Made by a program: the position numbers and the translations under genes
Shown: piece after piece, positions 11,151 to 23,424 of the stretch
Layout of the letters: each line of letters opens with the position of its first letter
Position numbering within the stretch: position 1 is the stretch's first letter
The notes under the pieces: model-generated
Told to the model about the DNA's origin: nothing
Database searches by the model: none
Seen by the model: the letters and a program-made list of their open reading frames with translations, nothing else
NCBI GenBank assembly: GCA_009823505.1
Contig: VZQC01009973.1
Location: forward strand, 484,866-548,865
DNA: 64,000 nucleotides
Source: Rhizomys pruinosus
Taxonomy: Eukaryota > Chordata > Mammalia > Rodentia > Spalacidae
Direction: 5' to 3'

Positions 11151-12760
11151 TTGATTCTTTTTATTGTTTTATTTTTTTTTCATTTCAATTTGAGTGACTT
11201 TTGACACCATCTTAATTATTTATTTCTATCCACTTCTTTGGGGCTTGGTTTATTATTTTCCCTTTAATATTCACTGTTAAGTTACTTATTTAAGTTTGTA
11301 ATTTAGGCCTTTAGGGTTATACACTTCCCTTTTAGGAAAGCTTTTATTATATTTCATATGTTTTTTCATGCTGCATTTTTTTCTTCTTTGTTCTGCCCCA
11401 GGAAATTTATGAGTTCTTCCTTATTTTTATCCAATGTTCTAGTCATGATACAGTTTTGAATTGTTTAGTCTAAATGAATTTGTGTTTTATCTGTAGTTCT
11501 TTTAGTGTTGAATTCAGCTATCTTCCCTTGTTCTCAGGTAAAATGTATGAAGTTATTTCAATTTTTCCTACATTTGTTTAGATGTATTTTTTTTCTTATT
11601 ATGTGACATATTTTAGAGTAAGTTTCATGGCCTACAGAGTAGAACGTGTACTTTCTAGAATGTACATGTATACTATGTAGTATGTGAGTGAGATTGGTTG
11701 TAGATGTCTGGTAAATCTATTAGATATATGGTTTCATTGAACTCCAGAGTTTATCTGTTCACCTTTTTGCCTGGATGAGCTGTCACTATTGAGAGTATAG
11801 GGTCTAGTTGTAAGGTATTATTATACTTTTGTGGGTAATCTGCCACTTCAAATATAATAAATATAATAGTATTTGTTTTATAAAATTGAGAACACCTGCT
11901 AGGTGTGGTTGGCACACACACTTAATCTCAACATTTGGGAACAGAGAAAGGCTGACCCCTGTGAGAAGGAGCTAGTTCATTTTACATAGTGAGTTCCAGT
12001 CCACCAGGTGCTACAAGGAGAACATGTTTAAAAAACAAACAGACAAAAAAAGCAAAAAACCCAACCCAACCCAAACCAAACCAAACCAAACTAAAATCTT
12101 CCAAAATGGGAACACCTTTGTCCAATGAGTGTATTCTTAGAATTGCCATGTCCTATTGATGAATTATGCCAAGAATTTGCAAAAATTGGCATTGTTTGTC
12201 TTGTCATTACAAATTTAGTCTATATGTCAATCTGTTTTGTCAGGTGTTTAATATCTACATTTTCTTGTTTCCTGATTCTATTTACTTAGAATAGCTCTGC
12301 TTAATATTTCACCCTAAAGTAGAGCCTGTCTTTCTTGGTGACATGTACTTCCTTAGGGTCACCAAAAAATGCATTCTGTTTTCTGATCAAATGTTTTGGA
12401 CTATATCATTTGATTGGGGAAATGAAATCAATATTCAGATTTATTTTGGGGTGTTGTGTTTTAGTTAGTGACATTTTGCTGCTTTTAAAATTATTTTGGT
12501 TTTTTTTCTTAGATCTTTTTTTGTTTAACAACTATCCTGTCTTTAATTTCTCAACCCTCTCAGCTGTGTTTATACTTGACTTAGGTTTATGATATTCTTT
12601 CAGTATCCTCTGTAGAACTGTGTTACATTACTTTCCCAAGAGGGCTTATTTACTCCTTATCATTCCACAGGACATTTTTTGCAACAAACTTTGACCAAGA
12701 GTTTTTCAGATGTGACAGTGGATCTTGGAAGCAGTATTCCTTTCATCTGCACTTAATTTC
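11150..12760 (-). mobile_element. Old L1 (−), ORF2 N-terminal/endonuclease part
   Basis: Minus-strand continuation of the old L1 toward the 5' end of ORF2. T-rich sequence carries the reverse-complement word order of the L1 connection and endonuclease regions (for example ggggcttggtttattatttt near 11240 and gagagtatagggtctagttg near 11790). Interrupted by a degraded B1 at about 11.9 kb. No intact frame. Confidence 0.55.
11893..12110 (+). mobile_element. Degraded B1 SINE with A/C-rich tail
   Basis: Weak but ordered B1 similarity (gctaggtgtggttggcacac, then cttaatctcaacatttggga, then gtgagttccagtccaccagg), followed by about 90 bases of A-rich and CCAAA-type simple sequence. Confidence 0.7.
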
Positions 12761-12779
12761 TTATGAAATAATGTTTTAA

Positions 12780-14700
12780 CATTGCAGAGTCATTCCAGCT
12801 AGATCAGGGGTAGCAACACCAGGTCTGTATTCTGCTTAGAAACCTGAGACAAAATTCTGAGAAAAAAATGAATATGTTATATATGTAGTTTAAGCAGGAT
12901 TTCAGAGATTTTTACCAGGAATAAAGCCAGATCTTAACAGAGAATTCTGAAGCTCTGCATATATAAATTGACTAGATTTTAAATATTGTGTAGAGATGTT
13001 TAACTAAGGATGCTTTGGCATAAAACTGAGGTTTGTAGCATAGGTAATTAAGAATCTACTATCTCCGTGAGAAAAGCAAGCTGAAACACGAGCCAGACAT
13101 GTCTGTTTGCTTGTATTTGGTAATACATATCTCATAAAATCCAGGTCTCATTCTTCCCCATGTTTTTTTAAAAAAATAACAAATTATAGCTTACTTCTTC
13201 TCAGAAGCTGCCAGGAAGCTCATGAATGTGGATTGGCCCCATGCCTGTCTCAGGTCAGAGAGGCACAACCCCACGGCCCTTACATGTCCAGGGTCAGTTA
13301 GGACCTGAGACAAATTATATTATCCCTGGCACCTCTCTGAGATTATAGATATATGATTTAGATTCCTTCCAGTCTCTACCTCCCACAGAGCCTGACCCAA
13401 ATTCATATAAATTTTACTACCTGATTGAGATCACAAAAGTTCATGTACATACTCAGCTGCTGCTGAAACCATCATGAATCTGGATTGGCTCTAGCACCCC
13501 TCTAAACCATTGTGTGCAATCATGTGAACTTGTATACACAGCAGTATGTGTCTGAGATTACAGTATCAATCACTTTCACTACTGAACCCAAAATATCACC
13601 TTTCAGTTCCAAAATTGCTTAAGGTAGGCTGAAACAAAGCATACACCCACATGTGGTTCAACTCAGAGGACAAGAAACTCCTACCAGAAGGCTAAACCAA
13701 TAAAATACCACCAGATGCAAAAGTCCCATCATAAAAATATAAGCAACATTTAAAACATGGTAAGATAACTCTTCCAGATATTCCCAATCACATAGTAATG
13801 ATCCTAAATCAGAAAAACTTAAGAAAAACCCCAAAGACTTGAAAATAACAAATGTATTTTCAAATAATTAAGAGAGGGCAAAAATACATACTTATTAAAT
13901 TTAAAGAGGATAGGAATAACATCCTAAATGATTCCAAGAGAACACAAATAGCTCACGGAAATAAAGAAGTCAATTCAGGATATGAAACTAGAATTCATAA
14001 GGAAACTTCAATAAAGAAACTTCAATAAAGAAAACACGGATTGAAATGAAGCATGAAATGAAATATTTCAAAAGTCAATTTAAAAGCTCAGTGGAAAGAC
14101 TCAGCAATAGAATGGTTCACGTGAGGGACATAATATCAGGGCCCTAAGACAGTGTGGAGACATTGGATCATATAGGTAAGGAAAATGGCAACATTTTTTA
14201 AATACATAAATTGAATATACAAGATGTTTGGAGCACCATGGAAATACTAAATGTCTGAATGATGAACAGAACAGTAGAAGCATTCAATAACAAAAGCAAA
14301 GAAAATTGTTTCAATAGAATGAGAGAAGAAACGCCCCAAAATAGAAAATGTGATACCCAACAAAGAGTTATAAGGCATACAGTATACTAAATAGAGAAAA
14401 AAAAACCAAACAAAAGTAATTATCTGCATCATATCATAAGGTAATTATTAAATATATGTATAAATGAGTGATGAAAGCTACAAGAGAGGGGCAAATAATA
14501 GAATTTTACAGGCCCATCAGAATCATAGCTGGTTTTTCACTGGAATCTTAGACAAATGTATGTACTTGGAAAGATGTATTTCAAGTCATAAAGGACCACA
14601 GATTTACGCACTGAAAACTCTACCCAGGAAAAGTATTAAAATAGAAGGGGAAAATTAGCCATGATATAAACAGGCTAAATGAATTTATGGAAGTTTTATA
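12780..14700 (+). mobile_element. Old L1 5' UTR and ORF1, inverted relative to its ORF2
   Basis: Plus-strand L1 5' region. A 5' UTR with two degenerate tandem repeats about 253 bp apart (anchors tcatgaatgtggattggccc at 13219 and tcatgaatctggattggctc at 13472) is followed by an A-rich ORF1-like region from about 13700. The latter ends with a segment typical of the ORF1-ORF2 junction (cagatttacgcactgaaaac near 14600). ORF1 is broken by many stops. It lies head to head with the minus-strand ORF2 that ends at 12760. That is the arrangement expected if one L1 integrated by twin priming with its 5' part inverted. Confidence 0.55.
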
Positions 14701-15439
14701 TGCAATTGAAATTCTATAGATTGCAGCTATTTATGACATGTGTATACTCTATATACTTAAATAAAAAATGTCATATTCTAAATATCATTTGTATAACGTG
14801 TAAGTATTGTTGTTTAAATTATTGATGCTGTTAATTTTCAAATAAAATTCCACTATTTATGATTATTTTGCTAGAAACAAGATCTACAGAAATTTTTCCT
14901 TTGTTTATTTACAAGTAAAGAATGTAATTAATGAACTTAAGTTTGACAAACAGTTTAAGTTTGTTAAACAGTACCTTTGCTACTGTTTAACAAAAGGCTC
15001 AACCATTTAGGGACTTATAATGAGGCAAGTTTATAATCTTACACTATTGAATGTCAATTTCAAAGACTCTGTCTTTGGGTTTGAAGGAAGCAGGAGTTAG
15101 TCATCAAGGATGATTAATCTCAGTATCCTTAACATCATCACGGATCATGTTACCATGGAGGGTAACACATTAGGTAATCTCTGCATATTATATATATATA
15201 TATATTTTTTTTTTTTGAGTGGAAAAATTTCTTCCTATCACAATAGGAAAATAAAGCAGGAATAAGGACACACACATGCTATTTCTCTATTATTGAAATG
15301 TAAGAGAATATTTATTATCTTTCAGATATAAAATTTATTTCACTTTTATATTAAATAAAAATGTAATCAAATGACAAAACAAATAATAAAATTCACAATA
15401 ACATGCTCTGATTACTCTTCATGGTGGACTAATCTAAAT
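14701..15439. other. AT-rich, no gene
   Basis: No coding or named repeat features. A short (TA)n-(T)n tract lies at about 15188-15217. Confidence 0.6.
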
Positions 15440-15612
15440 AGCAATTTATTTATTTATTTATTTTGGTCTTTTTGAGACAGGGTCTCCCTGTAGCCCCAGC
15501 TGTCCTGGAATTCTCTCTGTAGTCCAGACTGGCCTTGAACTCACAAATATCAGCTTGCCTCTGCCTCCCAAGTGCTAGGATTAAAGGCGTGCCCCACCAC
15601 GCCCGTCTAATA
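15440..15612 (-). mobile_element. B1 SINE
   Basis: Begins with (TTTA)n, then a well-preserved reverse-complement B1 (gagacagggtctccctgtag, ggccttgaactcacaaatat, gctaggattaaaggcgtgcc, ccaccacgcccgtc). It is one of the less diverged B1 copies in the window. Confidence 0.92.
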
Positions 15613-17054
15613 AAAAATTTATTTTTATGCATTCTTAAATCATTAAGAAAATGAAAGTTTCTTCTATAAATAAACCTTAAGTAAATCATTAAAAGAAAAA
15701 TATATGTCCACAATAATGATAAAAATCACAGAGACTTCAGCAAACTAAATTTGATAGGCTACAAGCTGAAATTCTGCACATCTTTTAGGCTTGACCCCCA
15801 AGTTGTTTCTCAATGGAAATTGCTTATAGACCGACTGAGATGCAAAAAGTCATATTTCCAATATGGCTTTGTATCCAGACCATTGTATATTTAACTCTGC
15901 AATACATAATCATTATCACAACCAAGACACTGCTAAGGTTCATGTCCTCTTATAAAAAAAAACTATATCATTTTAATATAAAGAAACACTAACAAGTGTT
16001 TGTAGATTTTATTCTAAGAAGCATTGGGAGAAGGCATTTGGTACTATCTATTATTCCCAAATTGAAATACTGCACTTCTTCATTGTGCTGATTATCTGTT
16101 GTGATTCACTGCTTTTTACTGATATTAGTCAATATCTCCTTCTGGACTCCTGTTATTCTCTGCTTCATTAACTGCTGATGTGTTGAGACACAACACAACA
16201 TGTCTTTTCTGTATATTTCTCTATTCATTCTTTGTATTTAAACTGCAGCTGAAGAAAAAAAAAACTCTATATTTTAATGATCCCTCAATCTGGTGATATA
16301 ATCATGTATTTCATGTTGTTTTAAGAGGTAAATTATAATATACCAAATCAATCTTTGAGAATGATTTGTAAACCATTTTCTTATGGGAAAATGATAATAA
16401 TTATAAAATTTAGATTACAATGTCTTTTCTTACTGGATCTAAGTGCTTTAGTTACTAAAATAACAAATATCCAGTTAAGTATGAAATTTAAGCATTTTCT
16501 AAGAATCATTCTTTTAGTTCATAAGGTTATATTGTCTCTAATAAGGTTGTAGCATAATTTTCACCTGTAATTTTGCCTAAACCGTAAGTATTATTTTATA
16601 CTAGCTTATGCAACTATTTTTAGTTCTTGAGTTGTCAGCGAAATTTTTCATGTTGTTGCAAATTAAAACAGATATCTATTTAACAGGATTTTAGTAATCT
16701 CAAACGTTTACATTTGAGTATATCGAGGTGTCATTTTTTAACTTTTGAAGTTTTGATTTGTTTCTTTTCTGGTATACTGATATTGATTTCATTACAATCA
16801 AGCATCCTAGAGTAAAATAAATATATTAGATATTGTCACGTATATGGCTGAATATTTCTGTTTTGGTTTCCTCATTCTTAGATTTACTAATGTTTGCAGT
16901 TGGTTCATCATGTACTTAGACCCTTCTTTCTTTCTTGGAAATCTTATGCTGGAAGATTGCTTCTTCCTAATATTGGTAGAATTACAGAGCTAAGACAACA
17001 TGTGAGGTTACAGAACTACTGCTTTCTTTAGCTCTACCTAAAATTTATTTTTGG
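15613..17054. other. AT-rich, no gene
   Basis: I see no coding sequence, SINE or L1 in this stretch. The open frames are short and without domain features. Confidence 0.6.
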
Positions 17055-17222
17055 AACTGAATAAGCTGGAACATGCCTACAATCTCGACATTCTTCAAAC
17101 TGAGACATGATGTAATTGCCCTGGATTCAAAATCAGCTGGACTATATAGCAATGCCTTGGTTAAACAAAACAAAACAAGACAAAACAAAACGAAAACAAC
17201 AACAACAAAAAAAAAACCCACT
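17055..17222 (+). repeat. Possible very degraded B1 with CAAAA-rich tail
   Basis: Weak B1-like order (ggaacatgcctacaatctcg, then cctggattcaaaatcagctg, then actatatagcaatgcc), followed by aacaaaacaagacaaaacaa and an A-rich end. The tail is certain. The B1 assignment is tentative. Confidence 0.4.
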
Positions 17223-17424
17223 AACATTTTATCTGTGACAGTGTCTCAATCAAATTTGAATGATTTGCTGATTTGCTTCATTTTCTGATTCTACGTTCCA
17301 TTTTTCCTCCCATAATTTCTATCTAAATATTTTCTAGGAAAATTTACTTTTATTTTCTCTTCTTTATCTGCTTTATTTTTTTCTCCTACAAATCCTATGT
17401 GTTTCCAAGTTGAATGTATATTAA

Positions 17425-17615
17425 AGAAGCAATGGTTAAGAACACTGGCTTTTCTTTTAAAGGAGCAGGATTTGGACCCCAGCAACTAAGTGGTACCAAA
17501 CCCGAGTTCCCAGGGGGTCAGTTGCCCTCTACTGGCCTCCATGGTTATTTCCTGCATGTGGTACACTTACATACATGTGCAAAAAACACTCTTATACATA
17601 AAACAAAAATAGGCT
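17425..17615 (+). mobile_element. B2-type SINE, diverged
   Basis: tRNA-like head (aatggttaagaacactggct, then gcaggatttggaccccagc as a decayed B box), the body with gttgccctctactggcctcc, and a tail with acacttacatacatgtgc and A-rich sequence, all in B2 order on the plus strand. Confidence 0.82.
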
Positions 17616-17828
17616 AATTAAAAATATATGTTAGAGATAAAATATGAATTCATTAAATATCACAAAGTACAATAATAATATAGTTAATCCATTCTCACCC
17701 TGCAACTATGATTTCCTTTTAGTCACAAATAAAATATTTTTTGTATCTTCATCTGGATTATGGTTGTGGTTAGATTAGGGGAAAAATAATACAAGTAGTA
17801 TGTATTCATTAGAACTTTCCATTTGTCA

Positions 17829-18045
17829 GACTGGAGAGAGGTTCAGCATTAAGAGCACTGGATGTTCTTGCAGAGGACCTAGGTTCAATTCCCAGCAACC
17901 CCATGGGGCCTAACAACTATCTCTAATACCAGTTCCAGTGGTATCCAACACACTCTTCTGGACTCTGCTGGCATAGCATTACATGGGTACACTTACACAC
18001 ATGTAGAAATACATTCAGACACATAAAATAAAAATAGGATATTAA
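17829..18045 (+). mobile_element. B2-type SINE
   Basis: ctggagagaggttcagcatt, aagagcactggatgttcttg, gcagaggacctaggttcaat and tcccagcaaccccatggggc are in order. The tail reads cacttacacacatgtagaaa and ends in A-rich sequence. The B box is close to consensus and the A box is mutated. Confidence 0.9.
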
Positions 18046-18115
18046 AAAAGAACTTCTATTTGTGTGTTATAACCTGTTGATTATTGCAATAAAAGAAGGA
18101 AAGAGTAATTCTTAC

Positions 18116-18116
<1 letters not shown>

Positions 18117-18158
<42 letters not shown>
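18117..18158. repeat. (AT)n microsatellite
   Basis: About 40 bases of uninterrupted AT dinucleotides. Confidence 0.97.
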
Positions 18159-18160
<2 letters not shown>

Positions 18161-18244
18161 ATAGTAAGAAAGATCTTTCTACTTTCCCTATAAATAAAAA
18201 ATTCTCTCTTTCTTTATGAAAATCAGGACATTATAAAATAAATT

Positions 18245-18770
18245 TACTTTCTTTTTTAAACATTTTAATTGAAGTTTTGTACATTTCATACATTGTTTTT
18301 CATTTCAATCTAGACTCATCTCCCCTTCCATACCCCCTACCCCGCCGGAGTAAATGCACCCTGCCATTCCTGCCCTAAATCTTTTTCTGATTCTTTTCAA
18401 AGTTTTTCAAAGCAGAGTATTATTGTTCTTGGGGGAACTTTACTGTTTCAGTCGGTTCCCTGTCCCAGTTCCTCTGCTGTTGTAGTTCCTGCCAATCTGT
18501 ATTGCTTCAATATATATATCACCTATACTAAATTTATATCATCTGTACACTAACTGTCATTTCCATATCATATTTTAGGATTCACATTTTTCTTTTTAAA
18601 TTTGTATTACTCTAAAATATGCCTACATATCCTCCAGCCATATGCCAAGATTACAAAGTCTAAAAATAAGTGGTGGGTTAATTCTAGAGCCTGTTAAGGG
18701 ATTTACATTATAGGACCACAGTAGCTTTCAGGGAAAGGAGTAATAACATTGATGTTGCTCAGTTTGTCTT
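18245..18770 (-). mobile_element. L1 3' UTR (−)
   Basis: Reverse complement of the L1 3' end: cattttaattgaagttttgt, the pyrimidine-rich ccataccccctaccccgccg, then the segment with ctgtttcagtcggttccctg and ttctagagcctgttaaggga. Nearly the same sequence is present at 23425-23940. Only 3' UTR is present, so it is a short 5'-truncated insertion. Confidence 0.85.
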
Positions 18771-19774
18771 TAATTTCTATCTCCAATTTTTCTTGATAAG
18801 TTAATGTTTAATTCGTTTAATATAAGCCACTGCAAATAAATATTTTCTTTTGACATTTTATATACCTCAAGTTGATAAACTCATTAATGAAAAAGTAACT
18901 CAAATTTTATAAATTTATAAAAAATATTAGTACACATTAACTATTAAAATGGTATGTGAAGCAAGAATTGGTTGATGATTTCATGAAAATTCTCCCTTTG
19001 AATCTAAACTTCTCTGCTGCTGAAGAAAAGGCAGGGTGATATGTGATAGTAAATATACTTACAAAATAAGATTAATAAGTTCTATTAATTTGAGATTCAG
19101 TAAACATTTAAAAACTGATTGTATATATAAAATACCACGGAATTTCTCTTTTTCCCTTCAGGTCCAGAAAATATGTGTTCATGTGAATGCATGTGTCCAA
19201 TATTAGTCAAATGACTTATTTTACCAAATGACCATAATAAAACATGATTTTTATTATATATTATTCTATTTCTAATTATGTATGTGTATATTAAATTAGA
19301 TATCATAGATCCTAGGGCAAACTCTATGTCACATCCTCAGATAAATGCTATTTCTTGCTGTATGCTACATATGTATCCTTATATTTAAAACAAGGCTATC
19401 AGTCACCACTCATCAAAGAAGATCCTTTTTAATAAATGGAGACTATAGCAGAGTTCCACAAATGGTCAATCACAAAGTACAAGGGTCTGTAGAATGCCTA
19501 GCTCTAAGTAACACATCTAAAATGAATCCTCTACAACTAAGACACATAGAGCATAGTGGGACATGGAATAGAGTGGTATTAATGCATCTCTCAATTCTCA
19601 GCAGGGAAGCTTCCTTATGCAACAGAGAGCAATGCACAGAGAAGTGACCAAAATGTAGAGAGTAATAGATTTCAGAGGGGATGTCCCTGGATAGGAAACC
19701 TGTAATAAACCTCGTCTACCAAGGGCTCAGGTTCCAGTGCAGAAGAGCAGGTAAAAGACTGTAAGAGCCAGGGA
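18771..19774. other. No gene recognised
   Basis: AT-rich sequence. From about 19440 to 19774 there may be an old repeat (see the similarity with 3290-3420). A 100-codon frame at 19345-19647 has no recognisable features and I do not regard it as a gene. Confidence 0.5.
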
Positions 19775-20350
19775 AAGCAGTGTAGAGTTCCCTTAAAAGA
19801 CTCAAAATGAGTTTACCACCTGACCTAGCCATACCACTCCCAGACTCATCCTACCACAAAGATACAGGCAGAGCCATGTTCATTACAGCTATCTTCACAA
19901 TAGCAAAGAGCTGGAAACAACCGAAGTGACCCTCAACCAACGAATGGATAGAGAAAATGTGGTACATCTACACAATGGAGTTCTATGCAGTGGTAAAGAA
20001 AGATGACATCATGAAATTTGCAGGTAAATGAATGGAACTAGAAGATATTATGTTAAGTTAAGTAACACAGTCCCAGGAAAACAAGTGACGAATTGTATCC
20101 CTCAACTTGGATGCTAGCAACAAGTACCTACTTGTAAGGCAAACTGAGCAACGTTAATGTTATATTCCTCCTTATCTGAAAGCAACTGTGCTCTTATATT
20201 ATGATTCCCTTAACAGGTTCTAGAATTAACTTATCATCTTCTGGTTTGAAAAAAAAACTTTAGAAAGACTCAGAAAAAAATGCAAGACATGTATGGCAGA
20301 GTGCATGGACTAGGGTGTGGTGGGTGGCATGGAAAGGGAAATGAGTCTAA
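19775..20350 (+). mobile_element. L1 3' end: ORF2 C-terminus plus 3' UTR
   Basis: Begins in the last part of ORF2 (ccacctgacctagccatacc, then tacacaatggagttctatgc), passes through the ORF2 end and 3' UTR (ctgaaagcaactgtgctctt, cagagtgcatggactagggt) and ends at a TA-rich tract at about 20350-20385. It is severely 5'-truncated. Confidence 0.9.
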
Positions 20351-20390
20351 AAAGTATTTATATATATATAGTATATATAATCCCTCTCTA
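20351..20390. repeat. (TA)n-rich tail
   Basis: Short TA-rich simple sequence at the 3' end of the L1 insertion. Confidence 0.75.
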
Positions 20391-20504
20391 TGCAACAGCA
20401 GGCACATAGTTCTCTAGAGGAATCAGTTTTTTCACATGCAAATTTAGAAAAATATCAGTACTTACTTCATAAGTTTATTGAATAACAAATAAAATAGTGC
20501 ATGT

Positions 20505-20735
20505 AAAGTCCAGGAGAGATGACTCCGATGTGAAGGTGTCTTGATGTTCTTGGAGAGGTCAAGGTTTCCTTCTTGAGCACCCAACTCAGATGCTAACAAC
20601 CACCTGTAGCTTAAGTGTCATGATATCTGGCTACATCTTCTGATATATGCCTGCACCTTTATATATTTGCTCATAGGAGCACCAAAAATATATTGTACCA
20701 CAAATCAAAACTAAATAAATCTTATAAAACCAAAT
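20505..20735 (+). mobile_element. B2-type SINE, diverged
   Basis: Head ccaggagagatgactccgat, a mutated tRNA region, cttgagcacccaactcagat and cctgtagcttaagtgtcatg, then a tail ending aaatcaaaactaaataaatc. It is in B2 order but divergent. Confidence 0.68.
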
Positions 20736-21360
20736 AAAATAGTTCATGTAAAGTATTTAGCATGTATTGAATGGTACTCAAGAGAAGTTCCTGTAAGTCA
20801 ATGACAGTAATAGTACAACTGAAGTTATAAAGATTCTGAAAATAGGAAAAGATAAGAGCCAGTCAAGTGTCAAAATCAGAAAGAATGTGAATAGATTAGG
20901 AACTAAAGATGGTGAGTGTGTATTTTTCATCAATGGGAAATTCAAGTAAGGGGAAATGCGTTGAAATCCGACATTGAGAATCAGGGAAGAAATGTAGAGC
21001 TGATTGCAGAAGGATCTGAAAATGAATAATTTTAAGTTGTGATATGGACTTCAGACTCTAGGAACACCATGGGACTGAATGCTAACAGAGTCTGGTCATA
21101 TTTTCAGTCATCTGCCATCTTGTTTCTTATATTTACTATGATCAAATAATAAAAGATGAAGGCTTACAAACCCACCACCCTCAAAAAGGTGGCTAATTGA
21201 ACAGAACTGTTCGTCAATATCAAATAGTGCTGGATCTAAGTCATGAGTGTTTATTCTAATTGGTATTTTATCAAATTTAGAAAATCGTTTATGTTCTTTG
21301 GTTAAGTCTTCTGTTATTTCATGATCACACAACTTCTATTGCTTTTAAATTTTAAATGAA
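20736..21360. other. No gene recognised
   Basis: AT-rich, with no repeat family or coding feature that I can support. Confidence 0.55.
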
Positions 21361-21364
21361 TATT

Positions 21365-21842
21365 TAAATGAGAATTGTGCATTTCATACAAAAAAAAAAA
21401 AACCTTAATAATATTTAGACTCTCGTCCCTGTCCTCACACAATCATGCACCCCCGGACTTCATGCATTCTGTAATATATGTTAGGGCCAATCTTTTCAAG
21501 CTTTTTTACCCAGATTTCCCTGGTACAAGTTTGTTCACCCAAATCTAGTCAACCTAGCTATAGTAACTCCCTTAAAAAAATCAACTCTCCCTCACTCAGC
21601 AGTAATTAGTGGCCTCAGCTAAGACTGGATCCTGCTGCCCTTTTCTCCAGTTCTATGCTGGGCTATTGTCTGTTTGAGTTGGTATAGGACTGTTATATGT
21701 TGTCACCATTGCTGTAAATTCATATGACCAAGATGTCAGAAGCCACAATGCCTCTGCTGCTTTATGTCCATGCATGAACACTGTCCTTACAATATTTCTG
21801 TCCCCTCTTCTGCAATGGTCCCTGAGCCATTTGGAACTCATC
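21365..21842 (-). repeat. Interspersed repeat, same family as 10.7 kb
   Basis: gagaattgtgcatttcatac followed by an A-run, then the pyrimidine-rich part, caactctccctcactcagca with gtaattagtggcctcagcta, and ccatgcatgaacactgtcc. This is the same word order as 10740-11150. It directly abuts an L1 ORF2 fragment. Confidence 0.6.
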
Positions 21843-22150
21843 TTTTCGTATTTGTAATATTTTATATTGTTGTTTCAATTTCCTTATTAGTTGTGGGGCT
21901 GTTAAAACTATTGATCTCTTCTTCATTTAGCTTTGATGGTTTCCATTAATTCATAACTTCATTAAATATTTTATATTTCAAATTCGATAGAGTATAACAT
22001 ATGTTTTAGCGTATTTCCTTATAATGCTCTGGATCTTTTTAGTGTATCTTGTGATATTTCCCCTTTCACCTCTGATTTTGTTGCCTTGGATTTGCTTTGT
22101 TTCTCTTGTTTAACTGAGTTAAAGTTCTGTCTATCTTTTTAACTTTTATT
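21843..22150 (-). mobile_element. L1 ORF2 reverse transcriptase fragment
   Basis: Reverse complement of the L1 RT region. The words tgtggggctgttaaaactat and tgatctcttcttcatttagc match 2405-2445 of the first L1 in the same order. It is short and non-coding. Confidence 0.75.
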
Positions 22151-22334
22151 TTTTCCACTGAAACTTTTATTTTAAACATTTTACAATCCTAGGAAAATTG
22201 GAAAAATAATACATAGTTCCCTGTACCCTCTACATTTCACAATACATTACTATAAATGTACATTATTCTGGTACATTTTTTATTATTACTGAGTCAATAT
22301 TGGTTTCCTCTTTTTAATGAGTATTTCTATAATT

Positions 22335-22600
22335 TTGTGCATTTTGTATAATACATCTTAATAAAATTTAGATCCCCTTCCCCATCCTCACCCCTATTGC
22401 CCCCCCAATGGATTTTATACATTCTGTCATATTTGTTAATTTCTATCTGGTTAAACATCTGTACCTCCTTTTCCCTCAGTGCAAGTTCATCTACTGGTGT
22501 CAAGTAACCAGTCCTGTAAACAACTGCTGGTATGGTGTCATTCATTTTATATATTTCTCAAACCATTCTTTCTATTTAAAATTTGATTGATTTTTACATT
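22335..22600 (-). repeat. Second partial copy of the 21.4-kb repeat
   Basis: ttttgtgcattttgtataat, then cttaataaaatttagatccc and the pyrimidine-rich cctcacccctattgccccc line up with 21370-21450. The right-hand part is lost. Confidence 0.55.
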
Positions 22601-23424
22601 ATTTTTTTAGGTGAAAATTTCCACCTTGAAATTAATTTTCTTCTTTTTTTATACCCACTTTTTATTTTTGCTTGGTGATGGTCAGCTGGATCTTATATAA
22701 AAGTTCGCTTGCAAGCTAGTACAATCTTTTGTCTTTTGAGTGGAATTCACTGGGAGAATGCTGACTGATAAATACCTCTTTGGAGCCAACACAATTTGTT
22801 TTCAGGTTTGTGCAATTTTAGCCACCCTCAGGCTTGCTCCTTCATATTAAACAGATGATGTGCTGTTTAGTAACAGGGAGACAACTGGAAGGGAGCCTTC
22901 AGCATGTAAGTTTATCATTCCAGCCATTGACTGCAAGTGAATCTCTTTTCCACTGTCAGTATCCGGGCTCCTGCCTACCAGTTTTGGTCAGCACCATTGC
23001 AGAAACTTGTCTTCCACTCAGTGGACCATAGAAACAGCATTCCTAAAAAGATTTGTATGTCACCCCAGGCTCAAAAAGATGTGCCCACATTTGTTCTGTT
23101 CCTACTCATCTATCCTCAGTCCTGAGCACAATGGCTTCCCTCTGTATCACCCCCTCCCATACACCTACGTGTTCATTGACACATCCTGGTACCTTATACC
23201 CAACATCTACTTAATAATTCTTCACAGTACTCTGTCTTTAAACTAATTCTGCTGTGAGTTTTAATCTCTTCCTGGATATTGATGGTGTATGTTTCCTCCA
23301 GGATCATAACTCCTTGTTGGCTTCCATGTTAGTTCTGAACTACTTAATTTTCCTAGCCCTGTGAAATTGCAACAAAATCCACGCACTTTCTGCATTAGAA
23401 GACCATTTTATTTGAATATGATTC
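22601..23424. other. No gene recognised
   Basis: Moderately GC-richer than its surroundings between 22830 and 23200. The three overlapping short frames there carry no recognisable motif. It may be an old retroposon that I cannot classify. Confidence 0.4.
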
